A DNA stretch of 19,545 bases, from NCBI GenBank assembly GCA_934700375.1, contig CAKUXT010000011.1:1-19545 (forward strand), written 5' to 3'. Source of the stretch: an uncultured Bacilli bacterium (lineage in GTDB: Bacteria; Bacillota_I; Bacilli_A; RFN20; CAG-288). Below, piece after piece: positions 6,982-13,640 of this stretch; the first letter of the stretch is position 1, and each line of letters begins with the position of its first letter. The translations under genes and the position numbers were made by a program. The notes under the pieces are model-generated. The model was not told the DNA's origin. It searched no databases and was given only the letters and a program-made list of their open reading frames with translations.

Positions 6982-8280
6982 TTACTTTGTTTTGTTTGTC
7001 CAATTGATACCATCGATGTGGATATCAAAGTAAGGAGCAGAGCGGACAACGCTCTCTTCGACATAGGAAACGTTTCCTTCAGTCTTGACAGTCTCAAGGT
7101 TTTCTCCCTTGTAGACGACAGTTGCAGGATTTGTAGTGAAATCCATGAAGGAGAAGTCATGCTTATGGGAAGTAAGCTTCTGGTTGTCGACAGTAAACTT
7201 AGTGGTATCGAAGACATGGAAGGTTCCTTCCTTCATCTGCTTTTCAGCAGCAGCAACTGCTTCAGCAGTGCCAGCAGCGACAGAATTTCCTAACTTGGTG
7301 ATACCGACAGCAGAGGACTTGTAGCCTTCGGACCAATCAGTCTTGATCTTTTTGCCTTCCATAGCAGTCTTCATTGCATACTCATAGTAGACTTCCCAAT
7401 TGTTGGTAGAGGAAGTAAGAGCAGCAGTCGGAGCGACAGAGAGCATATCGACATTGTAGCCGACAGAATAGCAGGTCTTTCCGCTCTTGAGAAGGGTTTC
7501 GCATTTGCTAGGTGCACCAGTGGAGTCAGCATGCTGACCAATGATGACACAACCCTGGTTGACAAGGTTCTCAGCAGCAGCACCTTCTTTATCGATATCG
7601 AACCAAGAATCAGTGAATTCAACGCTCATGGTGACATTGGAAACGACAGATTTGACACCGAGATAGAAAGCAGTATAACCGGAGATGACTTCTGCATAGG
7701 TGTATGCACCGACATAACCGATCTTGAAATTATCGCCGTCTTTGTTGGCATCGGTAAGCTTACCGTTATCGATGAGTTCCTTTAACTTCATGCCACCGAC
7801 AATACCGGAAACATATCTGGCCTCATAGATGTTTGTGAAAGCATTGGAGAAGTTATTGATACCGGAAATAGAAGCGAAGTCACCGGTAGCAGAAACAAAC
7901 TGAACATCCGGGAATTCCTGAGCGACTTCAGCCATGAAGGACTGATGTCCATAGGAATTGGAGACGATGAGGTTGCAACCGCTGGCGACTAAATCTTCAG
8001 CAGCGTTCTTGGCATCATCATTCTCTTCGACTTTCTTCTTCATGAGAATCTGGGAATCGGTAAGATTCAAAGCCTTCTGAGCGGCTTTGATACCATTGAT
8101 GTGGGCTTCAGAATAGCCTTCGCTCTCATCACCAATCAAAATAAAACCAGCTTTGAAAGAACTAGTCTGATTTGCTTCTGTTCCTTTGCCAGATTCATTG
8201 GACTCAGCATTGCCAGCACAGCCAACCATACCTAAGACGGAAAGCAACACAACACTTAAAGACTTGAGACCTTTTTTCAT
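6982..8280 (-). CDS. bmpA: BMP-family nucleoside-binding lipoprotein
   Basis: A 432-residue lipoprotein. The signal peptide ends in lipobox GMVGC (Cys21), then a Ser/Glu/Gly-rich spacer to about residue 42. The binding domain begins at FKAGFILIGDESEGYSEAHINGI, as in BmpA/PnrA/NupN, where an Asp in this first loop binds the nucleoside. Further family marks are VSNSYGH, VQFVSATGD and YVSGIVGGMKLKE. The length is above the family norm of about 350, with extra segments near the C-terminus. An AAGGAG site (8288-8293) precedes the start by 7 nt. A guanine-class riboswitch precedes the gene and ATPase and permease genes follow, so the ligand is inferred to be a purine nucleoside. The bmpA symbol marks the family, not orthology to the Borrelia gene. 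Confidence 0.87.
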   Translation of the reverse strand: MKKGLKSLSVVLLSVLGMVGCAGNAESNESGKGTEANQTSSFKAGFILIGDESEGYSEAHINGIKAAQKALNLTDSQILMKKKVEENDDAKNAAEDLVASGCNLIVSNSYGHQSFMAEVAQEFPDVQFVSATGDFASISGINNFSNAFTNIYEARYVSGIVGGMKLKELIDNGKLTDANKDGDNFKIGYVGAYTYAEVISGYTAFYLGVKSVVSNVTMSVEFTDSWFDIDKEGAAAENLVNQGCVIIGQHADSTGAPSKCETLLKSGKTCYSVGYNVDMLSVAPTAALTSSTNNWEVYYEYAMKTAMEGKKIKTDWSEGYKSSAVGITKLGNSVAAGTAEAVAAAEKQMKEGTFHVFDTTKFTVDNQKLTSHKHDFSFMDFTTNPATVVYKGENLETVKTEGNVSYVEESVVRSAPYFDIHIDGINWTNKTK

Positions 8281-8373
8281 TTTCTTTCTCCTTTTTTGGT
8301 CTTGTAACCACCAAAGTCAGAAAGAAAGTCCCGACAACTCCAATGAAATTAAAAAAGAAGAATAAGGAGTTTT
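8281..8373 (-). promoter_or_regulatory. riboswitch expression platform and bmpA leader
   Basis: On the minus strand, the 3' strand of P1 is immediately reused in GAATAA-(6 nt)-TTATTC followed by TTCTTTTTT. This is a weak hairpin plus U-tract that cannot coexist with P1. Its loop AACTCC is complementary to GGAGTT about 24 nt further on (plus-strand 8336-8341 with 8366-8371). Closer to the gene, TTTGGT pairs with ACCAAA just before the AAGGAG site. Which pairing is the on or off state cannot be settled by eye. For a guanine-sensing importer leader, repression by ligand is expected. Confidence 0.45.
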
Positions 8374-8440
8374 ATTCGTAGTGCTGAATTATACGGTTCA
8401 GCGTAGAGACTTTCCCACCGATTAGGGCAATTATACGAAT
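8374..8440 (-). promoter_or_regulatory. purine (guanine-class) riboswitch aptamer
   Basis: Read on the minus strand, 67 nt fold as a three-way junction. P1 is ATTCGTA with TACGAAT (extendable by 1-2 pairs). J1/2 is UAAU. P2 is UUGCCC with GGGAAA (one G-A mismatch) and its loop contains UCGG. J2/3 is GUCUCUAC. P3 is GCUGAA with UUCAGC (6 bp) and its loop begins CCGUA. J3/1 is ACUA. The GG of loop 2 and CC of loop 3 can kiss as in xpt. The ligand-reading base (C74 in xpt numbering) is C, which pairs with guanine or hypoxanthine; adenine sensors have U. U47, U51 and A52 are kept; position 48 is C. Both loops appear one nucleotide longer than the usual seven. It sits 93 nt upstream of the BMP lipoprotein start. 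Confidence 0.88.
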
Positions 8441-8461
8441 AGTCACTTCTTCAACGCCCAC

Positions 8462-8467
8462 ATTATA
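8462..8467 (-). promoter_or_regulatory. -10 element of the importer operon
   Basis: A perfect TATAAT on the minus strand places the transcript start near 8455, about 15 nt before the aptamer, which is the normal arrangement. The -35 region is only T-rich (TCCTTT at 17-bp spacing). Confidence 0.6.
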
Positions 8468-8610
8468 AAAAAACAAAGCAAGAAAAAGGAAGAGAAATCA
8501 TTGTTCTTTTATATGAAAGCGGTATCAGTACTTTTTGCAAAATTCTTTAGAACATATAAGCAACTTCAAATTTTATCATAAGGTTTTAAAATATAAATTC
8601 ACTAATATTA

Positions 8611-8635
8611 ATAAATAGTTTATGATGCTATTTAT
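8611..8635 (-). other. AT-only hairpin downstream of the DUF4143 ATPase gene
   Basis: ATAAATAG (8611-8618) pairs with CTATTTAT (8628-8635) around a 9-nt loop, in an otherwise featureless AT-rich stretch (8468-8667). It could help end transcription of the ATPase gene, but there is no GC core and no clear U-tract, so this is weak. I see no gene in 8468-8667. Confidence 0.25.
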
Positions 8636-8667
8636 ATATCTTGTATAGTAAATGAATATTGCTGGCT

Positions 8668-8704
8668 TTACCCACTATTTTTCAGATGCTTCAAATATTC
8701 GTCA
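8668..8704 (-). pseudogene. duplicated 3' tail of a GNAT gene
   Basis: On the minus strand this reads DEYLKHLKNSG-stop, against DEYLKHLKNSK-stop at the end of the intact acetyltransferase gene at 10155-10191. The 37-bp match has six differences, all transitions, several of them at third positions. Weaker similarity (an S-x-T spaced like the intact gene) continues upstream to the ATPase stop codon. The fragment starts directly after the ATPase gene and has no start of its own. It is a relic, not a gene. Confidence 0.7.
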
Positions 8705-8725
8705 TTTGTATCTGACAATATCATC

Positions 8726-10006
8726 TCACACATTGAGATTATCCGGTTTTAACAAGAAATCAAAGATGTTCATGAACAACACACCATCATCATTATAGTA
8801 AGTAGGGGACATATCACCAGTAATCACTATTTTCTTAAACGAATCATCAATCTTGGCAAACGGTCGTATTTCCTGTTTTCTCTTTTCCTCATTCGGAAGA
8901 GAATATGCTGACTGAATATAATAACGTTTTGATCCAAGGTTACATACAAAATCTACTTCGAGCTGTTTTCGTATACCTTCCTCTCTGGTGTTGATCACTC
9001 CGACATCGACAGAAAAGCCACGCATTCTCAATTCATTGTAAATCACATTTTCCATGGAATGAGTCTGCTCAAACTGCCTGAAATTGATTCTTGCGTTTCT
9101 GAGCCCCAGATCAGAAAAATAATATTTGAGAGGTGTATCAATATATGATTTTCCTTTTATGTCGTATCTCATAGCCGCTTCCAATAAGAAACAATCAGAA
9201 AAATAATCCAGATACTTCTTAATGGTTGCCGAAGTAATGTTTGACTTCTTTATCGTATGAAAAGTATTTTTCAGCTTTTCAGGGTTGGTAAGCGAACCGA
9301 TTGATGAAGAGAGAATATTCAATAGGTCTTCTAAATCAGTTTTGTTTCTGACCTTATGACGTATTTCTATGTCCTTGATGTAAATCTCATCAAATAAACG
9401 CTTCAGCATCAAGGATTTATTCTCTTCTCCTTCTCTAAGAACAACCATTGGAATACCGCCATAAAGCATATACTCTGTCAGTCCATCATATTTGTCGCCT
9501 TTGTAGACGGACATAAATTCTGCAAAACTAAGAGGCTGCATATGGACTTCATCACCACGTCCTGCAAACTCTGTTATGATGTCCTTTGATAAAAACTTTG
9601 CGTTGCTTCCTGTAACATAGACATCGACATTGTCCATATGAAGATAACTGTTCAATACTGATTCAAAGCAGTCCAAAAACTGTACTTCATCAAGAAGAAG
9701 ATAGTACATTCCTTCATCTTTCATCTCGCTTTGAATATATCCCATAAACTTATTGGGATCGACTTTTCTTCTTTTCTTTTCAAGAGTGATGATATTTTCT
9801 CCGATTTTCTTCAAATCGACATTGGAATCAAAAGCAAACTTGATGATATGACTATCATCAACACCAGAATCCTTCAGGTAATTGTAAAAGAGCGTATTCA
9901 AAAGATAAGACTTTCCACAACGTCGAATACCTGTTATTACTTTGATAAGCCCGTTTTGTTTTCTGTCTATCAGCTGTTTCAGATATAAATCGCGCTTGAT
10001 TTCCAT
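8726..10006 (-). CDS. AAA ATPase with C-terminal DUF4143-like domain
   Basis: 426 residues from the chosen start. The ATPase core has Walker A GIRRCGKS at 26-33, Walker B YLLLDEVQF at 102-110 and a sensor-1-like VTGSNAKFLS at 131-140, then an FAGRGDEVHMQPLSFAEF stretch typical of the AAA_14/DUF4143 family. The C-terminal half has the DUF4143 pattern: YYFSDLGLRNARI at about 295-307, then a PD-(D/E)XK-like fold with LEVDFV (E350, D352) and YYIQSA (about 363-368), where the usual ExK is replaced by QxA. The nuclease-like site is therefore probably dead, as commonly in this family. The start at 10006 has AAAGAGGG 6 nt upstream and lies downstream of a good promoter; the longer frame to 10111 would begin upstream of that promoter. 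Cellular role unknown; often accessory. Confidence 0.85.
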   Translation of the reverse strand: MEIKRDLYLKQLIDRKQNGLIKVITGIRRCGKSYLLNTLFYNYLKDSGVDDSHIIKFAFDSNVDLKKIGENIITLEKKRRKVDPNKFMGYIQSEMKDEGMYYLLLDEVQFLDCFESVLNSYLHMDNVDVYVTGSNAKFLSKDIITEFAGRGDEVHMQPLSFAEFMSVYKGDKYDGLTEYMLYGGIPMVVLREGEENKSLMLKRLFDEIYIKDIEIRHKVRNKTDLEDLLNILSSSIGSLTNPEKLKNTFHTIKKSNITSATIKKYLDYFSDCFLLEAAMRYDIKGKSYIDTPLKYYFSDLGLRNARINFRQFEQTHSMENVIYNELRMRGFSVDVGVINTREEGIRKQLEVDFVCNLGSKRYYIQSAYSLPNEEKRKQEIRPFAKIDDSFKKIVITGDMSPTYYNDDGVLFMNIFDFLLKPDNLNV

Positions 10007-10021
10007 TGATAGCCCTCTTTC

Positions 10022-10061
10022 TAGAATAGATTTCTGGCATCCTTGCCAGTTTTCTATTCTA
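10022..10061 (-). promoter_or_regulatory. imperfect inverted repeat in the leader of the DUF4143 ATPase gene (operator or RNA hairpin)
   Basis: TAGAATAGA-TTT-CTGGCA, a 4-nt TCCT loop, then TGCCAG-TTT-TCTATTCTA. This is 15 bp paired with a symmetric 3-nt internal mismatch. It begins at the predicted transcript start and ends just before the ribosome binding site. A third AGAATAGA half-site lies at 10075-10082 in the promoter spacer. It could be a binding site for a regulator, possibly the encoded protein, or a leader hairpin that limits translation. Confidence 0.7.
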
Positions 10062-10089
10062 TTATGTAGTCTCAAGAATAGAAAATCAA
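10061..10089 (-). promoter_or_regulatory. promoter of the DUF4143 ATPase gene
   Basis: On the minus strand: TTGATT (-35, 10084-10089), a 17-bp spacer, and CATAAT (-10, 10061-10066). The -35 matches 4 of 6 and the -10 matches 5 of 6. Transcription should start near 10054, downstream of the first possible ATG at 10111, which supports the start at 10006. Confidence 0.6.
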
Positions 10090-10154
10090 GTTTTTTCAAA
10101 TGAGAAAGCACACAAAACAGTGGCTCTTACCTGTATAGAAAGATATCGATAATC

Positions 10155-10670
10155 TTACTTGCTGTTTTTCAGATGCTTCAGATATTCATCAAAGGTAATA
10201 GAGAACAGAATATAGGAACTATTTAATCGCTGTCCTGTAAAACCGAGATGTCTGAAAAGACGAATGCTTCTTTGATTGTCAACATGAATCTTAGCGACCA
10301 GTTTATTGATTCTCCATTCGAAGAACACTTTGTTCATGATGGTCTTCAATGCGTGATATCCAATCTGTTTTCCCCAGTTTTCTGGCTCACCGATTGCGAT
10401 GACCACTTCATATTCCTGCTTTTCTTTGATAGTGAAAAGAGTGATGAATCCAAGACACTTTTCATCCTCATTATCAAGAAGGAAAAAGCGGCTGTTCTGA
10501 TTCAGATGATAAGTCAGCAATCCAGCCTGACCTGTATTGATAAGATGCTCTAATACAAGAGCATTGTTTTCATCTTCATTGAGATACTGAGTGACGTCCT
10601 TGTTCCTCAGCCATTTGATAATATTCTTTGCATCGAAAACATCGACGTCCAGCCTTAAACTTACCTTCAT
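10155..10670 (-). CDS. GNAT-family N-acetyltransferase
   Basis: A 171-residue protein resembling the RimJ/RimL-like GNAT branch (Acetyltransf_3). The acetyl-CoA loop is visible as WGKQIGYHAL at 99-108 (the Q/R-x-x-G-x-A/G motif). The later NQRSIRLFRHLGF at 132-144 is the typical N-x-x-S-x-x-L-x-x-x-x-G-F motif. It should transfer an acetyl group from acetyl-CoA to an amine on a protein or small molecule; the substrate is not readable. AAGGAGG at 10678-10684 lies 7 nt before the ATG. It sits alone between two ATPase genes on the same strand, about 150 bp from the next start, so it is probably separately transcribed. Its last codons are duplicated at 8668-8704. Confidence 0.82.
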   Translation of the reverse strand: MKVSLRLDVDVFDAKNIIKWLRNKDVTQYLNEDENNALVLEHLINTGQAGLLTYHLNQNSRFFLLDNEDEKCLGFITLFTIKEKQEYEVVIAIGEPENWGKQIGYHALKTIMNKVFFEWRINKLVAKIHVDNQRSIRLFRHLGFTGQRLNSSYILFSITFDEYLKHLKNSK

Positions 10671-10860
10671 AGGCTTTCCTCCTTAACATATAGCAAAGCC
10701 TATTAGACATAGATCCACCGGTTCTTTGATGTTAGTCTAGCACAAAAAAATAAATAAGCAACCTTATAAAAATTTATACCAAAAAACTAGTTTTCGAAAA
10801 GGAAAAACAGTATTGACCACTTTTCTTCTTTCTATTCAAATTTTAAGTTCTTGTTCTATC

Positions 10861-12303
10861 TTATTCCTTAAACAGATCATCAATTGTTATCACATTGGAG
10901 AAATCCCAATAGTATTCATTTTTCCTTAGGCCATAGGTTGTGATCAATACATTCTGAACACTCTTTTTCTTCGACACCGCATTCTGAACAAGATTTTTTC
11001 TTCTAGTCAGAACCTGATGGTAATCTTTTGTCACAGCAAATTCATCATTGAGGAATTTGACCTCACATAAATCAATGATATTATCTTTCCTATCAATGAC
11101 AAGATCAATCTGTGTTCCTTCGTTTTCCTCTTTCTTTGTCCATAATGATTCTTCTGTTGATACACCGGAAATACCTAAAGCATTCTTTATCTGCTTGATA
11201 TGATTGAAGCAGACATTTTCAAAAGCGAGTCCACGAAAAACAACACATTCCTGAGAATCAATAGCATTGGACCATTTTGTGATTCGTTTCTCATCATTGA
11301 AAAAGTGAAGATAAAATATACAGAATGGATCAATCAGTTTATAGTATTCGATTCTTTTATCGGAATCGAAAGGAGCATACCTGAAAATGAAGTCTCCCTC
11401 AATCAATGCGTTCAGGAACTTTGATAAAGCACCGCTATCAGTAATCTTTAATTCATCAATGATTTCCTTACGGGTAAGTCCCCTCTTTTTCTTTCCGATT
11501 GCGACAATGATGTTTTTCATCATTGTCGGATTGCTGAAAAGAGAAGAGAACAATCTATCGAACTCGTTTTGAAGAGGGGCATTGCTTTCACAGAACAAAG
11601 AATCCATATTCTGAGCATAACTTTTTGTTCTATCCATATACTTCATATAATACGGAACACCGCCCAAAGACATATAGGTCTGAACAACATCATAACGGGA
11701 GTAGTTGATACCCTGACTCACAAGATACTTTTCCGTTTCACATAAATCAAAGGCCTTCAGATGTATTTGTTTTGTGACTCTATCATATAAACCACCATGA
11801 TTATTGATCAATTTATCCAAAACCCATGAAGTAGAACTTCCGCAGACAATAATCATAAGATTATGTCTTTTGCATGCCCATGAATTCCAAAAGGCTTCCA
11901 ATCCAGTGATAAAGCCTGATTTAGGAGTATCCATCCATTGGATTTCGTCTAAAAAAACAACCTGTCTTTTTCCATCATCCTTCTGAATCAGAAGCGTCTC
12001 TAACAAATAAAAAGCTTCCAACCAAGAAGTCGGCTTCTTTGTAGGCTTTAAGCCATTTAAAACCAGAGACTGATAAAAATGAAGCAACTGTTCTTTCATT
12101 CTTTTATTTGTGATCTTTGCACTGTCGTTTACTTCAACAGGCGATAATCCGGCATGAGTAAAAACAAATCGGTCACGAAAGACTTCGTTGATAAGATAGG
12201 TTTTACCAACACGTCTTCTGCCATACACAGCAACAAGTTCTGCCTCATCGCTTTGAAAGACTTCTTCTAATTCGGCAACTTCTTTTTCTCTTCCGATTAA
12301 CAT
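10861..12303 (-). CDS. ATPase (archaeal-type ATPase_2 family) fused to DUF234, PD-(D/E)XK-like nuclease domain
   Basis: A 480-residue protein. The AAA/STAND-like P-loop domain has Walker A GRRRVGKT at 28-35, Walker B VVFLDEIQW at 115-123 and IIVCGSS at 151-157. A winged-helix segment follows at about 266-318 (GLTRKEIIDELK...GALSKFLNALIEGDFI). The C-terminal DUF234 domain (about 355-480) has FENVCFNHI, then GTQIDLVID and IIDLCEVKF: D400 and E414-x-K416 form an apparently intact PD-(D/E)XK site. GGAGG precedes the ATG. The promoter and two copies of an inverted repeat lie just upstream. Unlike the neighbouring DUF4143 protein, this one keeps the catalytic triad, so a nuclease function is possible. 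Biological role unknown; a defence or mobile-element role is inference only. Confidence 0.85.
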   Translation of the reverse strand: MLIGREKEVAELEEVFQSDEAELVAVYGRRRVGKTYLINEVFRDRFVFTHAGLSPVEVNDSAKITNKRMKEQLLHFYQSLVLNGLKPTKKPTSWLEAFYLLETLLIQKDDGKRQVVFLDEIQWMDTPKSGFITGLEAFWNSWACKRHNLMIIVCGSSTSWVLDKLINNHGGLYDRVTKQIHLKAFDLCETEKYLVSQGINYSRYDVVQTYMSLGGVPYYMKYMDRTKSYAQNMDSLFCESNAPLQNEFDRLFSSLFSNPTMMKNIIVAIGKKKRGLTRKEIIDELKITDSGALSKFLNALIEGDFIFRYAPFDSDKRIEYYKLIDPFCIFYLHFFNDEKRITKWSNAIDSQECVVFRGLAFENVCFNHIKQIKNALGISGVSTEESLWTKKEENEGTQIDLVIDRKDNIIDLCEVKFLNDEFAVTKDYHQVLTRRKNLVQNAVSKKKSVQNVLITTYGLRKNEYYWDFSNVITIDDLFKE

Positions 12304-12323
12304 ATCTTGTCCTCCATGCCTGA

Positions 12324-12371
12324 TATAATTTACGGAAATCCATGTTTTTATATCGTTCTCCGTAAATTATA
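12324..12371 (-). repeat. inverted repeat copy 1, over -10 and transcript start of the DUF234 ATPase gene
   Basis: A perfect inverted repeat: ATAATTTACGGA (12325-12336) with TCCGTAAATTAT (12359-12370), plus one flanking T-A pair, around a 22-nt centre. The outer bases form the TATAAT box on the minus strand, so a protein bound here would block initiation. In RNA nearly the whole element lies in the leader and could fold. Confidence 0.85.
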
Positions 12372-12395
12372 GCACATTTTTTCTTGTACTATCAA
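12366..12395 (-). promoter_or_regulatory. promoter of the DUF234 ATPase gene
   Basis: On the minus strand: TTGATA (12390-12395, 5 of 6), an 18-bp spacer and a perfect TATAAT (12366-12371). It lies between the two inverted-repeat copies and shares bases with copy 1. Confidence 0.75.
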
Positions 12396-12405
12396 AAGAA
12401 CGTGA

Positions 12406-12455
12406 GGATAATTTACGGAAATCAGCACTTTTATATCGTTCTCTGAAAGTTATCC
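12406..12455 (-). repeat. inverted repeat copy 2, upstream of the -35 box
   Basis: The same element as copy 1, shifted by 83 bp. The left arm ATAATTTACGGA (12408-12419) is identical. The centre is again 22 nt and shares AATC and TTTTATATCGTTC with copy 1, while 5 nt between these blocks mostly differ. The right arm TCTGAAAGTTAT has three mismatches to a perfect arm. Two extra G-C pairs extend its ends. Confidence 0.8.
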
Positions 12456-12534
12456 GCATGTCCAAATCAAAACAATCCCTTCATTTTCATCATTCATCTT
12501 CATCAAAAAACAAAAAATCAAAGATTGAATAATG

Positions 12535-12540
12535 TATAAT
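12535..12540 (+). promoter_or_regulatory. -10 element for the aldo/keto reductase gene
   Basis: TATAAT 24 bp upstream of the ATG at 12565. No clear -35 is present. It overlaps the ATG at 12532, which argues against that earlier start. Confidence 0.5.
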
Positions 12541-12564
12541 CTTGTCGAAAAGAGGACACACAAT

Positions 12565-13560
12565 ATGTACCTTGCCGCCAAAGAAAGATATTCAAGAATG
12601 CAGTATTCGAACTGCGGAAGATCAGGTCTATTGTTACCGAAGATCGCACTAGGTTTCTGGCATAACTTCGGTGAACTCAACGACTATAAGACAATGAAAG
12701 AACTGGTGTTCACCGCCTTTGACAACGGAATCACTTATTTCGATTTAGCCAATAACTATGGCCCTGAAAACGGAGCGGCAGAAGAAAGCTTCGGAAGAAT
12801 CTTCAATCAAGAACTAAAAGGCTATCGCGATGAAATGATCATTGCAACAAAGGCAGGTTATCCGATGTGGGATGGCCCCTATGGAGACGGGGGAAGCAGA
12901 AAATATCTGATGGCCTCCTTGGATCAGTCTTTGAAGAGAATGGGCATTCCTTATGTCGATATCTTCTATCACCATAGAATGACAAAAGAGACACCATTGG
13001 AAGAGACTATGCTCGCTTTGGCAGATATCGTAAGGCAAGGAAAAGCACTCTATATCGGTCTATCAAAATATGATGCACCGACACTGAGAAAAGCGACTGA
13101 GATGCTTCACGATCTTCACGTTCCCTTTATCGTCAATCAAAACAGATACAACATCATCGATAGAACCAATATCGATAATGGTGTCATCGATACCTCTTTG
13201 GAATTAGGCCAAGGAAATGTCGTCTTCTCTCCTTTGGCACAAGGATTATTGACCGACCGTTATCTAAACGGCATCCCGGAAGATTCCAGAATGAGACATG
13301 ATCCTCGTTATCTGAAAGAATCCTCTCTTACTCCTGAATTAATGGACAAGATTGTCGCTCTTAACAACATCGCAAAAGAGAGAAACGAAAAGCTTGCCGA
13401 TATGGCATTGGAATGGATTTTAAAGGACAACAAAGTTACTTCCTGTATCATCGGTGCCAGCAAGAAAGAGCAGATTCTCATCAACTGCAATGCAATTCAT
13501 GGACAGGACTTCAGTCAGGATCAGCTGAAAAGAATCGATGATATTGTCTTAGGAAAATAA
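12565..13560 (+). CDS. aldo/keto reductase, YghZ/Gpr-like (L-glyceraldehyde 3-phosphate reductase family)
   Basis: 331 residues from the chosen start (MYLAAKERYSRMQY), which matches the N-terminus of E. coli YghZ. A longer frame begins 33 bp upstream but overlaps the -10 box. The AKR tetrad is complete: D60, Y65 (FDLANNY), K96 (ATKAGY) and H137 (FYHHR). Also present are WDGPYGDGGSRKYLMASLDQSLKRMG at about 102-127 and FSPLAQGLLT...YLNGIP, both strongly YghZ-like. It should reduce an aldehyde with NADPH in the cytoplasm; for YghZ the substrates include L-glyceraldehyde 3-phosphate and methylglyoxal. AAGAGG lies about 10 nt before the start. It is a single gene, convergent with pyrG. Confidence 0.9.
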   Translation: MYLAAKERYSRMQYSNCGRSGLLLPKIALGFWHNFGELNDYKTMKELVFTAFDNGITYFDLANNYGPENGAAEESFGRIFNQELKGYRDEMIIATKAGYPMWDGPYGDGGSRKYLMASLDQSLKRMGIPYVDIFYHHRMTKETPLEETMLALADIVRQGKALYIGLSKYDAPTLRKATEMLHDLHVPFIVNQNRYNIIDRTNIDNGVIDTSLELGQGNVVFSPLAQGLLTDRYLNGIPEDSRMRHDPRYLKESSLTPELMDKIVALNNIAKERNEKLADMALEWILKDNKVTSCIIGASKKEQILINCNAIHGQDFSQDQLKRIDDIVLGK

Positions 13561-13574
13561 TAGATCAAGTCAAT

Positions 13575-13602
13575 AAAAGCGCAGCTATAAGGCTGCGCTT
13601 TT
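13575..13602. terminator. bidirectional terminator between aldo/keto reductase and pyrG
   Basis: AAAAGCGCAGC (13575-13585), a 6-nt loop, then GCTGCGCTTTT (13592-13602). The stem is perfect and U-rich on both strands. A second palindrome, AACTTATTC-A-GAATAAGTT (13624-13642), lies at the very end of pyrG and may fold as well. Confidence 0.9.
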
Positions 13603-13640
13603 ACATTGTGTTGATTAAGTAACAACTTATTCAGAATAAG

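Noticed and set aside
8374..8440. 2'-deoxyguanosine-type or adenine-type riboswitch
   Set aside because: The J2/3 core (U47, U51, A52) and C74 follow the guanine class. The dG-type changes in J2/3 are not seen and U74 of adenine sensors is absent, though loop lengths are odd enough to test.
10007..10111. 35-codon N-terminal extension of the DUF4143 ATPase
   Set aside because: The extension would start upstream of the predicted promoter and run through the inverted repeat. AAAGAGGG sits correctly before the ATG at 10006, and homologues begin near 'MEIKRDLY'.
10783..10794. Palindrome AAAACTAGTTTT downstream of the DUF234 ATPase gene as a terminator
   Set aside because: It has no loop, is mostly A-T pairs and lies 67 bp past the stop; too weak to call. 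The rest of 10671-10860 is AT-rich with only the GNAT ribosome binding site recognisable.
12324..12455. CRISPR-like repeats
   Set aside because: Only two units, each an inverted repeat with a related centre rather than unique spacers, and placed on a promoter. No cas genes are present.
12532..12564. 11-codon N-terminal extension of the aldo/keto reductase
   Set aside because: It overlaps the TATAAT box, and the YghZ-like N-terminus begins at the later Met.
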